From positions 72,449 to 136,448 of the forward strand of contig CADCVW010000095.1 of assembly GCA_902806235.1 (NCBI GenBank): a stretch of DNA of 64,000 bases, given 5' to 3'. The DNA comes from an uncultured Sphingomonadaceae bacterium. Lineage in GTDB: Bacteria; Pseudomonadota; Alphaproteobacteria; Sphingomonadales; Sphingomonadaceae. The notes under the pieces are model-generated. The model searched no databases. It had not been told where the DNA came from and saw only the letters and a list, made by a program, of their open reading frames with translations. A program made the position numbers and the translations under genes. Below, piece after piece: positions 1-9,058 of the stretch. Positions within the stretch are counted from its first letter, which is position 1; the number at the start of each line of letters is the position of its first letter.

Positions 1-548
1 ACCGGCAGGTCGTCCATCTCGCACTCGACGCGGAGCGCGGTGGTGAAGCCGAGCACGGCGTGCTTCATCGCGGAATAAGCGCCCTGGATCGGCACGGCGC
101 GCTCCGACAGCACGGAGCCGACGTTGATGAGCGCGCCGCCGCGGCTCTTCAGCGTTTCCAGCGCCACCAGGCTCGCGTTGACGAGGCCGAAATAGCCGAC
201 GTCGAACACGCGACGGTGCTCCTCCAGCGTCAGGTCGCGGAGCTTGGCGTAGACGGCCGCCGCCGCGTCGTTAATCCAGGTGTCGAAGCCGCCGAAGCGC
301 TCGTGCGCTAGGTCCGACAGCTGGTTGGCGGTTTCCGGGTCGGCGATGTCGCCAGCGAGGTAGGTGGCGGACCCGCCTTCAGCCTCGATCTCGGCCGCGA
401 TGCGCTGCAGGGCGTCCTCGTTGCGCGCGGAGAGCACCACGGCCGCGCCGCGCGAGGCGGCGAGCTTGGCGGTGGCCAGCCCGATGCCGCTGGACGCGCC
501 GACGATGACGATGACCTGGCGGTCGAGAGGCTTCAGGCGTGCGGGCAT
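1..548 (-). CDS. SDR-family NAD(P)-dependent oxidoreductase (3' end beyond window)
   Basis: The reverse strand encodes a short-chain dehydrogenase/reductase starting at an ATG (MPARLKPLDRQ) and running off the left edge. It is absent from the ORF track because no stop lies inside the window. The 182 visible residues carry the Rossmann glycine motif GASSGIG at about 17-23, a candidate catalytic Ser near 145 (NVGSVLS) and the YxxxK pair (YSAMK, Y158/K162). The usual NNAG structural motif is altered to NDAA near 93-96. These features support an NAD(P)-linked carbonyl or alcohol oxidoreductase of the classical type; the substrate cannot be told. There is no obvious Shine-Dalgarno, and the gene is read toward the window edge, away from the peroxiredoxin. 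Confidence 0.85.
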   Translation of the reverse strand, partial: MPARLKPLDRQVIVIVGASSGIGLATAKLAASRGAAVVLSARNEDALQRIAAEIEAEGGSATYLAGDIADPETANQLSDLAHERFGGFDTWINDAAAAVYAKLRDLTLEEHRRVFDVGYFGLVNASLVALETLKSRGGALINVGSVLSERAVPIQGAYSAMKHAVLGFTTALRVECEMDDLP

Positions 549-621
549 GGGCGAGAGACTCCTGTCGGTGGCGGGTTCGGCCGTCCAACGGAGCGAGTGT
601 GGGAAGGTTGCGATAGGGTAG

Positions 622-732
622 CCCTTCTCCGCTCGCGGGAGAGGGTTGGGGGAAGGAAGCCGCCCGCGACCGGGGCACCCGTTGACCGGGCATGCCCTCG
701 CCCCGGCCCTCTCCACGAGCGGGAAAGGGAGG
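622..732. repeat. Intergenic inverted-repeat element, CTCTCC/GGAGAGG family (copy 1)
   Basis: The gap between the peroxiredoxin stop and the SDR start holds two linked palindromic cores, CCCTTCTCCgctcgcGGGAGAGGG and CCCTCTCCacgagcGGGAAAGGG. Related elements occur at 18047-18193 and 45244-45319. It is probably a dispersed non-coding element that can fold as a hairpin in RNA. Confidence 0.6.
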
Positions 733-737
733 AAGGT

Positions 738-1226
738 TCAAGCGCGCAGCTGCTCCAGCAGCCGGTCGCCCGAGCTCACCTCGAAGGCGCCCGGCTCCTC
801 GACGTTAAGCAGGCGTACCACGCCATCGTCGACCAGCATGGAGTAGCGGCGGCTGCGCGTACCCATGCCGAAGCGCGACGCGTCGGCGGCGAGCCCTAGC
901 GCCTGGTGGAAGTGGGCGGAACCGTCGGCGAGCATCGTCACCTTGCCCGCTGCCCCCGTGTTTTCCGCCCAGGCGGCGAGGACGAAGGGGTCGTTCACCG
1001 CGGTGCAGGCGATCTCGTCGACGCCGGCGGCGTGGAGCTCCGCTTCGCGCTCGAGAAAGCTCGGAAGGTGCTTGACCGAGCAGGTGGGGGTGAAGGCGCC
1101 GGGCACGGCGAACAGCACGACGCGGCGGCCGCGGAACCAGTCGGGCGACTGCACGGGCTCGGGCCCGTCCGGGCCGGACTTGAGGAGGGTGGCGGCGGGT
1201 AGCTGGTCGCCGACGGCGATGGTCAT
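738..1226 (-). CDS. Peroxiredoxin of the Prx5 type (thiol peroxidase)
   Basis: A 162-residue thioredoxin-fold peroxidase expected to reduce hydrogen peroxide and organic hydroperoxides in the cytoplasm. The signature PGAFTPTCS at about 42-50 places the peroxidatic cysteine at C49 within the Prx5 subfamily motif; a second cysteine at C74 (EIACTAV) could form an intramolecular disulfide. Its length matches stand-alone Prx5 proteins and there is no fused glutaredoxin domain. The start is the ATG giving MTIAVGDQLP, the normal N-terminus of this family. It diverges from yqgE with only 44 bp between the start codons, so the two must share a very compact promoter region. The physiological reductant is not evident from context. 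Confidence 0.93.
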   Translation of the reverse strand: MTIAVGDQLPAATLLKSGPDGPEPVQSPDWFRGRRVVLFAVPGAFTPTCSVKHLPSFLEREAELHAAGVDEIACTAVNDPFVLAAWAENTGAAGKVTMLADGSAHFHQALGLAADASRFGMGTRSRRYSMLVDDGVVRLLNVEEPGAFEVSSGDRLLEQLRA

Positions 1227-1270
1227 GCGGGGTCTCCCTGTTCGGTCGCCGGCGCTCTATAGCTACGCCC

Positions 1271-1831
1271 ATGCAAGCGCCAGTCAGTCTCCGCGGCCAC
1301 CTCCTGCTGGCGCTCCCGGGCATCGGCGACCCGCGGTTTGAGCGGGCGGCCATGGCCCTGTGCGCGCACGACGAGGACGGCGCGCTCGCCGTCGGCGTGG
1401 GCGAGCCGGCCGGGCGGATGCGCTTCCACGACCTGCTGGGCGAGCTCGGCGTGCCGGCGGCGGGCGCACCGAAACCGCCCGTGCTGCTCGGCGGACCGCT
1501 GGAGCCCGGGCGCGGCTTCGTGCTGCACAGCACGGAATGGGAAGGGGAGGGGACGCTGCGCGTGAGCGACGCCTTCGCGCTGACGACTACGCTCGACGTG
1601 CTCCACGCGATCGCTGCAGGGACGGGGCCGGATCGGTGGCAGGCATGCCTGGGTTATGCCGGCTGGGGCGCGGGGCAGCTCGACGGCGAGCTGGCCGGGC
1701 ACGGCTGGTTCAACGTGCCCGCGACCGAGGCGCTGCTATTCGAGACGGCGGTGGAGGACCGCTGGCGCGCGGCCTACGCGAGCGCGGGGGTGGACGTGCG
1801 GCTGCTGGCGACGACGGGCGGGACGGCTTAG
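1271..1831 (+). CDS. yqgE: YqgE/AlgH family protein
   Basis: A 186-residue member of the YqgE/AlgH (DUF179) family. The N-terminal LRGHLLLALPGIGDPRFERAA block and the late signature GYAGWGAGQLDGEL near 128-141 are both typical, and the length is normal. The biochemical function of this family is not firmly established; it is usually a single cytoplasmic domain. The ATG start (MQAPVSLRG) fits family N-termini. The gene is divergent from the peroxiredoxin, and about 140 bp separate its stop from ahcY. Confidence 0.9.
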   Translation: MQAPVSLRGHLLLALPGIGDPRFERAAMALCAHDEDGALAVGVGEPAGRMRFHDLLGELGVPAAGAPKPPVLLGGPLEPGRGFVLHSTEWEGEGTLRVSDAFALTTTLDVLHAIAAGTGPDRWQACLGYAGWGAGQLDGELAGHGWFNVPATEALLFETAVEDRWRAAYASAGVDVRLLATTGGTA

Positions 1832-1898
1832 GTCCGCGCGGCCAGCCGGCCGGGCAGGGCCGTCGGACGCGGCAGATCCGAACCGGCCGGGTAGAGCC

Positions 1899-1918
1899 AT
1901 ATAAACGCATCTTTATAT
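1899..1918. promoter_or_regulatory. AT-rich palindrome upstream of ahcY, candidate SahR-type operator
   Basis: The sequence ATATAAAcgcatcTTTATAT is a perfect inverted repeat with 7-bp arms and a 6-bp spacer, standing out in very GC-rich surroundings. It lies about 57 bp before the ahcY start. Methionine-cycle genes in many Proteobacteria, including ahcY, are controlled by SahR, an ArsR-family repressor that responds to S-adenosylhomocysteine and binds AT-rich palindromes. The assignment to SahR is inference; no sahR gene is in the window. Confidence 0.55.
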
Positions 1919-1974
1919 TTGCATCCGCGCCCTCGCTCGCCTAGGTGGCGGGGATATCCAGCAGGAGACTTCCC

Positions 1975-3387
1975 GTGGCGACCCAGCCCGTCCAGACCTT
2001 CACCGACTACGCCGTCGCCGACCTCTCGCTCGCCGCCTTCGGCCGCAAGGAGATCGAGATCGCCGAAACCGAGATGCCGGGATTGATGGCGCTGCGGGCC
2101 GAGTTCGGCGCATCCCAGCCGCTGCGCGGGGCGCGGATCGCGGGCTCGCTCCACATGACGATCCAGACGGCGGTGCTGATCGAGACGCTGACCGCGCTCG
2201 GCGCGCAGGTGCGCTGGGCGTCATGCAACATCTTCTCGACCCAGGACCACGCGGCCGCCGCCATCGCCGCAGCGGGCGTTCCCGTGTTCGCGCACAAGGG
2301 CGAGACCCTGGAGGAATATTGGGCCTTCATCGACCGCATCTTCCAGTGGCCGAACAATGAGACGGCGAACCTGATCCTCGACGACGGCGGCGACGCGACG
2401 ATGTGGGCGCTACTCGGCGCGAAGCTGGAGGCGGGCGGCAGCCTGGCCGAGCCCGAGAACGAGGAGGAGGTCGCCTTCGGGGCGGCGCTGCGCGCGGCGG
2501 TCGCCCGCGAGTCGGACTACCTGACCCGCACGGTGGAGGCGCTCAAGGGCGTTTCGGAGGAGACCACCACCGGCGTTCACCGCTTATACGAGATCGCCAA
2601 GCGCGGCGAGTTGCCGTTCCCGGCGATCAACGTCAACGACAGCGTGACCAAGTCGAAGTTCGATAACCTGTACGGCTGCCGGGAGTCCCTGGTGGACGCC
2701 ATCCGCCGCGCGACGGACGTGATGCTGGCGGGCAAGGTCGCCTGCGTCGCGGGCTACGGCGACGTCGGCAAGGGTTCGGCGCAGTCGCTTCGCAATGGCG
2801 GGGCGCGGGTGATCGTGACGGAGGTCGACCCGATCTGCGCGTTGCAGGCGGCGATGGACGGCTTCGAGGTGGTGACAATGGAGGAAGCCGCGCCGCGCGC
2901 CGACATTTTCTGCACCGCGACCGGTAACCTGGACGTGATCACCGTCGACCACATGCGCGCGATGAAGAACATGGCTATCGTGTGCAACATCGGCCACTTC
3001 GACAGCGAGATCCAGATCGGCGCGTTGCAGAACATGCGCTGGACCGAGATCAAGCCGCAGGTCGACGAGGTCGAGTTCCCCGACGGCAAGCGTATCATTG
3101 TGCTCGCCAAGGGACGGCTGGTCAATTTGGGCTGCGCCACCGGGCACCCGAGCTTCGTGATGAGCTCGTCCTTCACCAACCAAGTGCTTGCGCAGATCGA
3201 ATTGTGGACGCGCGCCGACGCCTACGGCAACGACGTCTTCGTTCTGCCCAAGCACCTGGACGAGAAGGTCGCGGCGCTGCACCTGGAGAAGCTCGGCGTG
3301 AAGCTGACCACCCTCAGCGAGCGCCAGGCGGCGTACATCGGCGTAGCCCAGCAGGGGCCGTTCAAGCCGGCGCACTATCGCTACTGA
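1975..3387 (+). CDS. ahcY: Adenosylhomocysteinase
   Basis: S-adenosyl-L-homocysteine hydrolase, which reversibly splits SAH to adenosine and homocysteine and so closes the activated methyl cycle in the cytoplasm with tightly bound NAD. Family signatures are clear: [15 protein letters not shown] in the substrate domain, [13 protein letters not shown], and the NAD-binding GYGDVGKG near residue 260, with C-terminal HYRY. I start it at a GTG preceded by AGGAG at 7-nt spacing, giving (M)[35 protein letters not shown] and 470 residues. The ORF-track start 30 nt upstream would put the Shine-Dalgarno inside the gene. The upstream palindrome suggests transcriptional control; a 15-bp-stem hairpin follows the stop. 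Confidence 0.97.
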   Translation: MATQPVQTFTDYAVADLSLAAFGRKEIEIAETEMPGLMALRAEFGASQPLRGARIAGSLHMTIQTAVLIETLTALGAQVRWASCNIFSTQDHAAAAIAAAGVPVFAHKGETLEEYWAFIDRIFQWPNNETANLILDDGGDATMWALLGAKLEAGGSLAEPENEEEVAFGAALRAAVARESDYLTRTVEALKGVSEETTTGVHRLYEIAKRGELPFPAINVNDSVTKSKFDNLYGCRESLVDAIRRATDVMLAGKVACVAGYGDVGKGSAQSLRNGGARVIVTEVDPICALQAAMDGFEVVTMEEAAPRADIFCTATGNLDVITVDHMRAMKNMAIVCNIGHFDSEIQIGALQNMRWTEIKPQVDEVEFPDGKRIIVLAKGRLVNLGCATGHPSFVMSSSFTNQVLAQIELWTRADAYGNDVFVLPKHLDEKVAALHLEKLGVKLTTLSERQAAYIGVAQQGPFKPAHYRY

Positions 3388-3405
3388 GCGGCGCTTCGCA
3401 CCAAT

Positions 3406-3439
3406 CCGCCCGCTGTTGCCGTTCGGCAACGGTGGGCGG
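3406..3439 (+). terminator. Strong hairpin after ahcY
   Basis: An inverted repeat with a stem of up to 15 bp (core GTTGCC-gttc-GGCAAC, extended by GC and GU pairs) begins 19 nt past the ahcY stop. No run of T follows, so it is a terminator-like or mRNA-stabilising hairpin rather than a textbook intrinsic terminator. Confidence 0.5.
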
Positions 3440-3524
3440 CATACTACCGGTCCACACATGCTCGACCTGTTAACCAATGGCCGAGGCGGGCTAAGCTGTG
3501 CGTTCGCTTGGTTCAGGAAATAAC

Positions 3525-6500
3525 ATGCGCAGCCTTCATTTCCGCTGCCTGCTCATCGGGGCTTCCGTCGCCGGCCTCGTCGCTTTGTCGACGCCCGCCT
3601 TCGCGCAGACGGAGGAGCAGCAGGTCGACGCCGCCCAGCAACAGGCAACGCCGGAGGAGGCCGCGACGCAGGACGCGCCGACGCAGCCGGGCGACCCGCA
3701 GGAGGAGGCGATCGTCGTCACCGGCAGCCGCATCCCGCGCGCTAACTTCGACACCGCCCAGCCCGCGGTCGTGATCGGCAGCGAGCAGATCGAGCAGCGC
3801 GGTTACACCAACCTCGGCGAGGCGCTCGAGGAGCTTCCCGCGTTCGGCGTGCCGGGCAACAACCGCGTCGGTGGGCAGGCGGGCGCCTTCGGTTCGGGGC
3901 AGACGTTCGTCAACTTCTTCGGGCTGGGCGATCAGCGCACGTTGACGGTGGTCAACGGACGCCGTTTCGTGTCGTCCAATACCGCGTCGATCTTCGGCGT
4001 GACGGGGGCGGGGAGCCAGGTCGACTTCAACGTCATCCCGACCCTGCTGGTCGATCGGGTGGAGACCATCGCCGTCGGCGGCGCGCCTATCTACGGATCG
4101 GACGCGATTGCGGGCACGGTGAACGTGATTACGCGGCGTAGCTTCGACGGCGCGCGGTTGGACGCGCAGTATGGGATCTCCGACCGCGGTGACGCGCGCG
4201 AGTACCGGATCGGCGGCATCGTCGGCAAGAACTTCGGCGCGGACGACCGCGGCAACATCACGCTTGTCGCCGAATACAACCGCGAAGGTGGGTTGACGGG
4301 CGAGGACCGGCCGAACGCGGGGCTGGGGCGCTTCTTCACCGACTGTCCCGACGCGGACGAGGCTGGGCCAGCCCAGTGTCTGATCGAGGATCGCACCATC
4401 CCCGCCTTGTCCGAGTTCGGCGTGCCATTGGTGAGCGACGTCGTCGGTTTTCCGTTGTCGCCGGCGCAGGCCGACGATTTCGGCTTCCAACCGAGCGTAG
4501 TGGACGCGCAAGGACGGCCGCTCGGGTTCGACCAGGCGGGCAACCTCTTCCCCATCGACTTCGGCCAGGCCACGGGCAACCTGATCAACTTCAACGGCGG
4601 CAACGGCTTCCGGCTGCCGGAAAATCTGCTCACGCCCGTGCGCCGCTATCTGGCGACGGCACTGGCGCAGTACGAAGTGGCGGACGGCATGCGCCTGTTC
4701 GGCGAGGCTTGGTACGCCAATAGCAAGGGAAGTCAGTTGCGCGACCAGCCGGTGTACAACACCGGCCTGTTCGACGTGGCCGGCACCCCCGACGGCAACT
4801 TCATCATTCCGCTGTCTAACCCCTTCTTGTCGCCGCAGGCACGCGCGACCATCCAGCAGTCGATCCGCACTAGCCCGTTCTCCGATGATCCGGCCCAAGA
4901 CTACTTTTATCTCGGCCGCGCCAACACCGACCTCATCTCCGGCGCGGGCTCATCAGAGGTCGAGCTGTACCGGTTCGTCGCCGGTGTCGACGGCACCTTC
5001 GATGCCTTCGGCCGCAGCCTGACGTTCGAACTGGTCGGCAACTACGGCAAGTCAACGACCCAGGGCAGCGAGCGCGTGCTCGTGCAGCAGAACTTCGAGA
5101 ATGCGCTGAACGCGGTGCGCGACGCCAGCGGCAACATCGTCTGCGCGCCGGGCACGTTGAACGCGCCCATCGCCACCATCAGCTCCGTGTGCGCGCCGAT
5201 CAACCCGTTCGGCCAGCAGATCAGCCAGGCCGCGCGCGATTACGTGACCACCATCGCCGACCCGCGGGCGGAGAACGAGCAGTACGTCGCGACGGCGTCG
5301 CTGTCGGGCGAGCTGTTCCGCGTCTTCGGCGGCCGCATCGGCTTCGCGATCGGCTACGAGCATCGCGAGGAGAAGTCCGATTTCGATCCGGGGGTGTTTT
5401 ACTTCGGTCAGCCCGACCCGAACGATCCGACCGGCGATCGCACCCAGTTCGGCCGTTCGGTCCCGATCGACCCGGTGTCGGGTAAGTTCAACACGGACGA
5501 AGTGTTCGGCGAGCTCACCATCCCGCTGATCGGGCCGGAGCAGAACATCCCGCTGGTCAACAGCTTCGAGCTGAACGGCGCGATCCGATACATCAACCAT
5601 AGCCTAGCGGGTAAGGACCCGACCTACACGATTGGGGCGACCTGGCGGCCGGTCCGCGACGTCACTTTCCGCGGTAATTATACGCGGTCGGTGCGCGCCC
5701 CGGCGATCACGGAAGTCTTCAATCCGACGAGCCAGATTTTCACCACGGCGGACGATCCCTGCGACGCGGCGTTCCAGGACGCCGGCCCGAGCCCGGCGAC
5801 CCGTCAAGCGAACTGTGCAGCCGACGGGCTGGGCGCAGATTTCCAGTCCAACATCGTCGATTTCACGGCGCGGGGCACGTTGCAGGGCAACGCCGCTCTG
5901 GAGAACGAGAAGGCGGATGCCTTCACCGTCGGCGCCGTGCTGCGGCCGCGCTTCCTGCCCGGGTTCACGCTCGCGGTGGATTATGTCGACATCCGGTTGA
6001 AGAACGCGATCCAGAGCTTAGACGCGACGCAAACGCTGCAGGCTTGCTACGACGACCCGGGATTCCCGACCGCGATTTGCGACCAGATCACGCGCGACGA
6101 CGACGGGCAGGTCACCTTCATCCAGACCGGCTTCGCTAATGCCGCGTCGCGCGACTTCCGCGGCGTGGTAGCCGAGCTCGCTTGGCGCCTCGACACGCCG
6201 TTCCTGGGCGAGGACAGCTCGATCAATCTTGGCCTGAACTATCTGTACAACGATAAGCTCGAGTTCCGCGTCGGCCAAGGCGACCTGACCACCCTGCGCC
6301 GGAGCATCGGCTACGCCAAGCATCAGGGCACGGCTAACGTCACCTTCGACACCGACAACTTCAGCTGGCTGGTGCAGGCGCAATATATCGGCCCGGCGCT
6401 GTTTGACCCGGACGAGGAGGCGACCAACCGCGACATCCGCGGCGTGGACGACGTGACGTTCATCAACACAACCTTCTCCTTTGACGTTGGTGAGCGGTTC

Positions 6501-6635
6501 GAGCTGCGCTTCATCGTGGACAACGTGTTCGACACGAAGCCGCCGTTCCCGGCGCCGGGCGGCGGCGGGCGCGTGACCTACTTCGACGGGATCCTCGGCC
6601 GCTTCTTCAAAGCGGGGGCGACCGTCCGCTTCTAA
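3525..6635 (+). CDS. TonB-dependent outer-membrane receptor
   Basis: A 1036-residue TonB-dependent transporter expected to form a 22-stranded outer-membrane barrel. I choose the ATG at MRSLHFRCLLIG, which has AGGAAA upstream and begins a clean signal peptide ending at AFA-Q28; the ORF-track GTG start adds nine residues ahead of it. After a Gln/Pro-rich linker comes a TonB-box-like EEAIVVTGSR (about 60-69), then the plug domain with GYTNLGEALEELPAFG and the GSDAIAGTVNVITRRS segment, then the long beta-barrel. It ends in the aromatic C-terminus GATVRF needed for outer-membrane insertion. It resembles the large receptors abundant in sphingomonads and Caulobacter that take up plant or peptide-derived substrates. 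It stands alone, so the substrate is unknown. Confidence 0.95.
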   Translation: MRSLHFRCLLIGASVAGLVALSTPAFAQTEEQQVDAAQQQATPEEAATQDAPTQPGDPQEEAIVVTGSRIPRANFDTAQPAVVIGSEQIEQRGYTNLGEALEELPAFGVPGNNRVGGQAGAFGSGQTFVNFFGLGDQRTLTVVNGRRFVSSNTASIFGVTGAGSQVDFNVIPTLLVDRVETIAVGGAPIYGSDAIAGTVNVITRRSFDGARLDAQYGISDRGDAREYRIGGIVGKNFGADDRGNITLVAEYNREGGLTGEDRPNAGLGRFFTDCPDADEAGPAQCLIEDRTIPALSEFGVPLVSDVVGFPLSPAQADDFGFQPSVVDAQGRPLGFDQAGNLFPIDFGQATGNLINFNGGNGFRLPENLLTPVRRYLATALAQYEVADGMRLFGEAWYANSKGSQLRDQPVYNTGLFDVAGTPDGNFIIPLSNPFLSPQARATIQQSIRTSPFSDDPAQDYFYLGRANTDLISGAGSSEVELYRFVAGVDGTFDAFGRSLTFELVGNYGKSTTQGSERVLVQQNFENALNAVRDASGNIVCAPGTLNAPIATISSVCAPINPFGQQISQAARDYVTTIADPRAENEQYVATASLSGELFRVFGGRIGFAIGYEHREEKSDFDPGVFYFGQPDPNDPTGDRTQFGRSVPIDPVSGKFNTDEVFGELTIPLIGPEQNIPLVNSFELNGAIRYINHSLAGKDPTYTIGATWRPVRDVTFRGNYTRSVRAPAITEVFNPTSQIFTTADDPCDAAFQDAGPSPATRQANCAADGLGADFQSNIVDFTARGTLQGNAALENEKADAFTVGAVLRPRFLPGFTLAVDYVDIRLKNAIQSLDATQTLQACYDDPGFPTAICDQITRDDDGQVTFIQTGFANAASRDFRGVVAELAWRLDTPFLGEDSSINLGLNYLYNDKLEFRVGQGDLTTLRRSIGYAKHQGTANVTFDTDNFSWLVQAQYIGPALFDPDEEATNRDIRGVDDVTFINTTFSFDVGERFELRFIVDNVFDTKPPFPAPGGGGRVTYFDGILGRFFKAGATVRF

Positions 6636-6653
6636 CCCCGTTCGGGGCGATCC

Positions 6654-6689
6654 GCGCTTCCCGGCGGGCGTCCGGCCTGCCAGAAGCGC
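6654..6689 (+). terminator. Hairpin between the TonB receptor gene and divL
   Basis: The 77-bp gap holds GCGCTTC...GAAGCGC arms (7 bp) around a GC-rich centre, just after a small CCCC-gttc-GGGG hairpin. It could terminate or insulate the receptor transcript from the divL operon. No T-tract is present. Confidence 0.3.
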
Positions 6690-6712
6690 GCGGTGAAAAA
6701 AGCGGGGCCTGA

Positions 6713-9058
6713 GTGGACGGCGTGAGCGCGCCCGCAGCGGTGGCGGTGGTGGCCGGGGTTTGGCTGGCAATCGCCTTCGCGGCGAGCCTGCTCGCCGCGC
6801 GGCGCTGGCGGCGCGCGGCCGAGGCCGAGGATTTGGCGCGGCGCGCGGGGGCGCTGGTGGCTGCGTCGCCCACTGCGGCGATGCTGGTGATGCCCGACGG
6901 CCGGATTGAGGCAGACGGGCGGGTCGCCGACTGGCTGGGGCTATCACGCGAGCCGAGCGCGCTCGCCGACCTACTCGACGACGGATCGGCGTTGGCGTCG
7001 ACCGAGCGCGAGGCGCTGGTCGCCAGTGTGCGGCGCGCCCGCACCGGGGCGACGGCGCGCGTACGCCTGCCCTTGCTCGGATCCGCCCGCATTCTCGCCG
7101 CCACCGCCGCGCCGGCCCCGCCCGAGGTCGCCCCGCCCGGCTCGGCGATCGTCTGGTTCGGCGACCGCACCGAACTCGCTGGGCGGATCGCCGAATTGGA
7201 GGAGGAGCGCGCGGTCGCCACCCGGGCGTTCGGCGCGCTATCCGCGATGATCGAGGCCGCGCCCTTTCCCATCTGGCACCGCGGGCCCGACCTCAGGCTC
7301 GCACTTGTTAACGAGGCCTATGTTGCCGCGGTCGAGGCGCCCGACGCCCGCGCGGTGATCGACCGCGAGATCGAGCTGGTCGAGCAACCGGACGCGAGCT
7401 CGGGCCGGGCCGCCGCCGCCGTGCGCGACAGCGGCGAGACCCTGGTGCGCACCGTGCCCGTCACCATCGCCGGCGAGCGGCGGATGCTGCAGGTGATCGA
7501 CGTACCGCTTGGCGAGGCGGGAGTCGCGGGCTACGCGCTCGACGTCGACGAACTGGAGCGCGCGCGGGCCGAGCTCGGCGACTTCGCCCAGGCGCAGCGC
7601 GCGCTGCTCGACCGGTTGTCGGCCGGGGTGGCGCAGTTCCGGCGCGACCGGACCTTGTCTTTCTGGAATCAGCCGTTTGCGCGCCTTTTTCGGCTGGAGC
7701 CCGACTGGCTGGCGGAGGAGCCGGAGTTCGACCGGGTGCTCGAGCAGATGCGCGAGCACGAACGGCTGCCGGAGGTGCGGGATTTCCCCGCGTGGAAGGC
7801 GGAGCACCGCACTTGGTTCATCTCCGATCCCAGCCCTCGAGAGGAAAGCTGGCAGCTGCCGGGCGGGACGCACGTTCGTGTCGTAGCCCAGCCCTCGCCG
7901 GACGGCGGCTTGCTGCTGATCTTCGAGGACCGGACGGAGCAGCTGCAGCTCGCGAGCGCGCGCGACACGCTGGTGCGAGTGCGCACCGCCACTTTCGACA
8001 ACCTGTTCGAAGCGATTGCCGTGTTCGCCGCCGACGGCAGCCTGCAGCTGTGGAACGCGCGCTTCCGCGACGTTTGGGGCTTCGCCGACGCCCGCTTGGC
8101 GCAGCACCCGCGCGTCGACGCGCTACTGCCGGAGCTGTCGGCCGGGCTCGACAACCCCGAGCACGCCGGACTGATCCGCGAGATGGTGCGTGCGGCGACC
8201 ATCGAGCGGCGGCAGCGCACGGGCCGCGTTTCCTTGCGCGACGGCCGCAACTTCGAGTTTGCGGCGGTGCCGCTGCCTGACGGCAACGCGCTGTTCACCA
8301 TGCTCGACATCACGGCCAGCCACGGCATCGAAGAAGCGCTGCGCCAGCGAAACGAGGCGTTGGAGGACGCGGACCGGATCAAGAGCGCGTTCGTTTCCAA
8401 CATGAGCTACGAGCTGCGCACCCCGCTCACCTCCATCGGCGGCTTCGCCGAGATGCTCGGGGCGGGCTACGCGGGCGAGCTGCCGGCGACGGCGCAGGAC
8501 TATGTAGCGGCGATCACCGACTCGGTCGGGCGCTTGTCGGCCTTGATCGACGACGTACTCGACCTGACGCAGAGCGAGGCGGGCGGCCTGCTGCTCGACG
8601 AGGAGCTGGACTTGGCGGCCGCCGCGCAGGCCGCACTCGAGCGCGTGGATGAGGCGGCGGAGCGCAAGGGCGTCCGGCTCGCCCTCAAGGTCGACAAGAG
8701 CCTCGGCGGCGTGCGGGGCGACGCGCGGCGCATCGCCCAAGCGCTCGACCACCTGCTGAGGAACGCTGTCGAGTATACGGACGAGGGCGGCCGCGTGGTG
8801 GTCGCCGGCGGGGGCGACGCGGAGGAAGCGCGGCTGACGGTGAGCGACAACGGCCGCGGCATCGCGCCACGCGAGCAGGCGCGCGTGTTTGACCGCTTCC
8901 ACCGTGCGGTGCACGCGCCGCAGCGGGCGGGCACCGCGCTCGGCCTCGGTCTGCCGCTCACCCGCCAATTCATCGAAGCGCACGGCGGCTCCGTCGAACT
9001 CCATTCGCAGCTGGGGCAGGGAACGAGCGTTACGATCCGGCTGCCGCGCCGCCGATGA
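6713..9058 (+). CDS. divL: DivL-type PAS sensor kinase with tyrosine at the phosphoacceptor site
   Basis: A 781-residue membrane-anchored histidine-kinase-like protein. One hydrophobic N-terminal segment (about 8-29) precedes a long PAS-containing region, a dimerisation helix and an HATPase_c domain. The phosphoacceptor motif, normally SHELRTP, reads MSYELRTPLTSIGGFAEML, so Tyr566 replaces the His. This is the hallmark of DivL, the Caulobacter cell-cycle protein whose Tyr550 sits at the same place and which modulates the CckA-CtrA pathway. The ATP-binding boxes are intact: LLRNAVEYT (N box), SDNGRGI (G1) and GTALGLGLP (G2). A GTG start is used, with another GTG nine bases downstream. The stop overlaps the tsaE start as ATGA. 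The DivL call is by motif and architecture, without alignment. Confidence 0.85.
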   Translation: MDGVSAPAAVAVVAGVWLAIAFAASLLAARRWRRAAEAEDLARRAGALVAASPTAAMLVMPDGRIEADGRVADWLGLSREPSALADLLDDGSALASTEREALVASVRRARTGATARVRLPLLGSARILAATAAPAPPEVAPPGSAIVWFGDRTELAGRIAELEEERAVATRAFGALSAMIEAAPFPIWHRGPDLRLALVNEAYVAAVEAPDARAVIDREIELVEQPDASSGRAAAAVRDSGETLVRTVPVTIAGERRMLQVIDVPLGEAGVAGYALDVDELERARAELGDFAQAQRALLDRLSAGVAQFRRDRTLSFWNQPFARLFRLEPDWLAEEPEFDRVLEQMREHERLPEVRDFPAWKAEHRTWFISDPSPREESWQLPGGTHVRVVAQPSPDGGLLLIFEDRTEQLQLASARDTLVRVRTATFDNLFEAIAVFAADGSLQLWNARFRDVWGFADARLAQHPRVDALLPELSAGLDNPEHAGLIREMVRAATIERRQRTGRVSLRDGRNFEFAAVPLPDGNALFTMLDITASHGIEEALRQRNEALEDADRIKSAFVSNMSYELRTPLTSIGGFAEMLGAGYAGELPATAQDYVAAITDSVGRLSALIDDVLDLTQSEAGGLLLDEELDLAAAAQAALERVDEAAERKGVRLALKVDKSLGGVRGDARRIAQALDHLLRNAVEYTDEGGRVVVAGGGDAEEARLTVSDNGRGIAPREQARVFDRFHRAVHAPQRAGTALGLGLPLTRQFIEAHGGSVELHSQLGQGTSVTIRLPRRR

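Noticed and set aside
1832-1974. SAH or SAM riboswitch in the ahcY leader
   Set aside because: I could not draw the conserved pseudoknot core. The palindrome explains the leader more simply.
3406-3439. Classical Rho-independent terminator after ahcY
   Set aside because: The stem is strong but no T-run follows, so it is listed only as a terminator-like hairpin.
3513-4898. 461-aa minus-strand ORF
   Set aside because: It is a shadow of the TonB receptor gene, with no ribosome site or recognisable domain.
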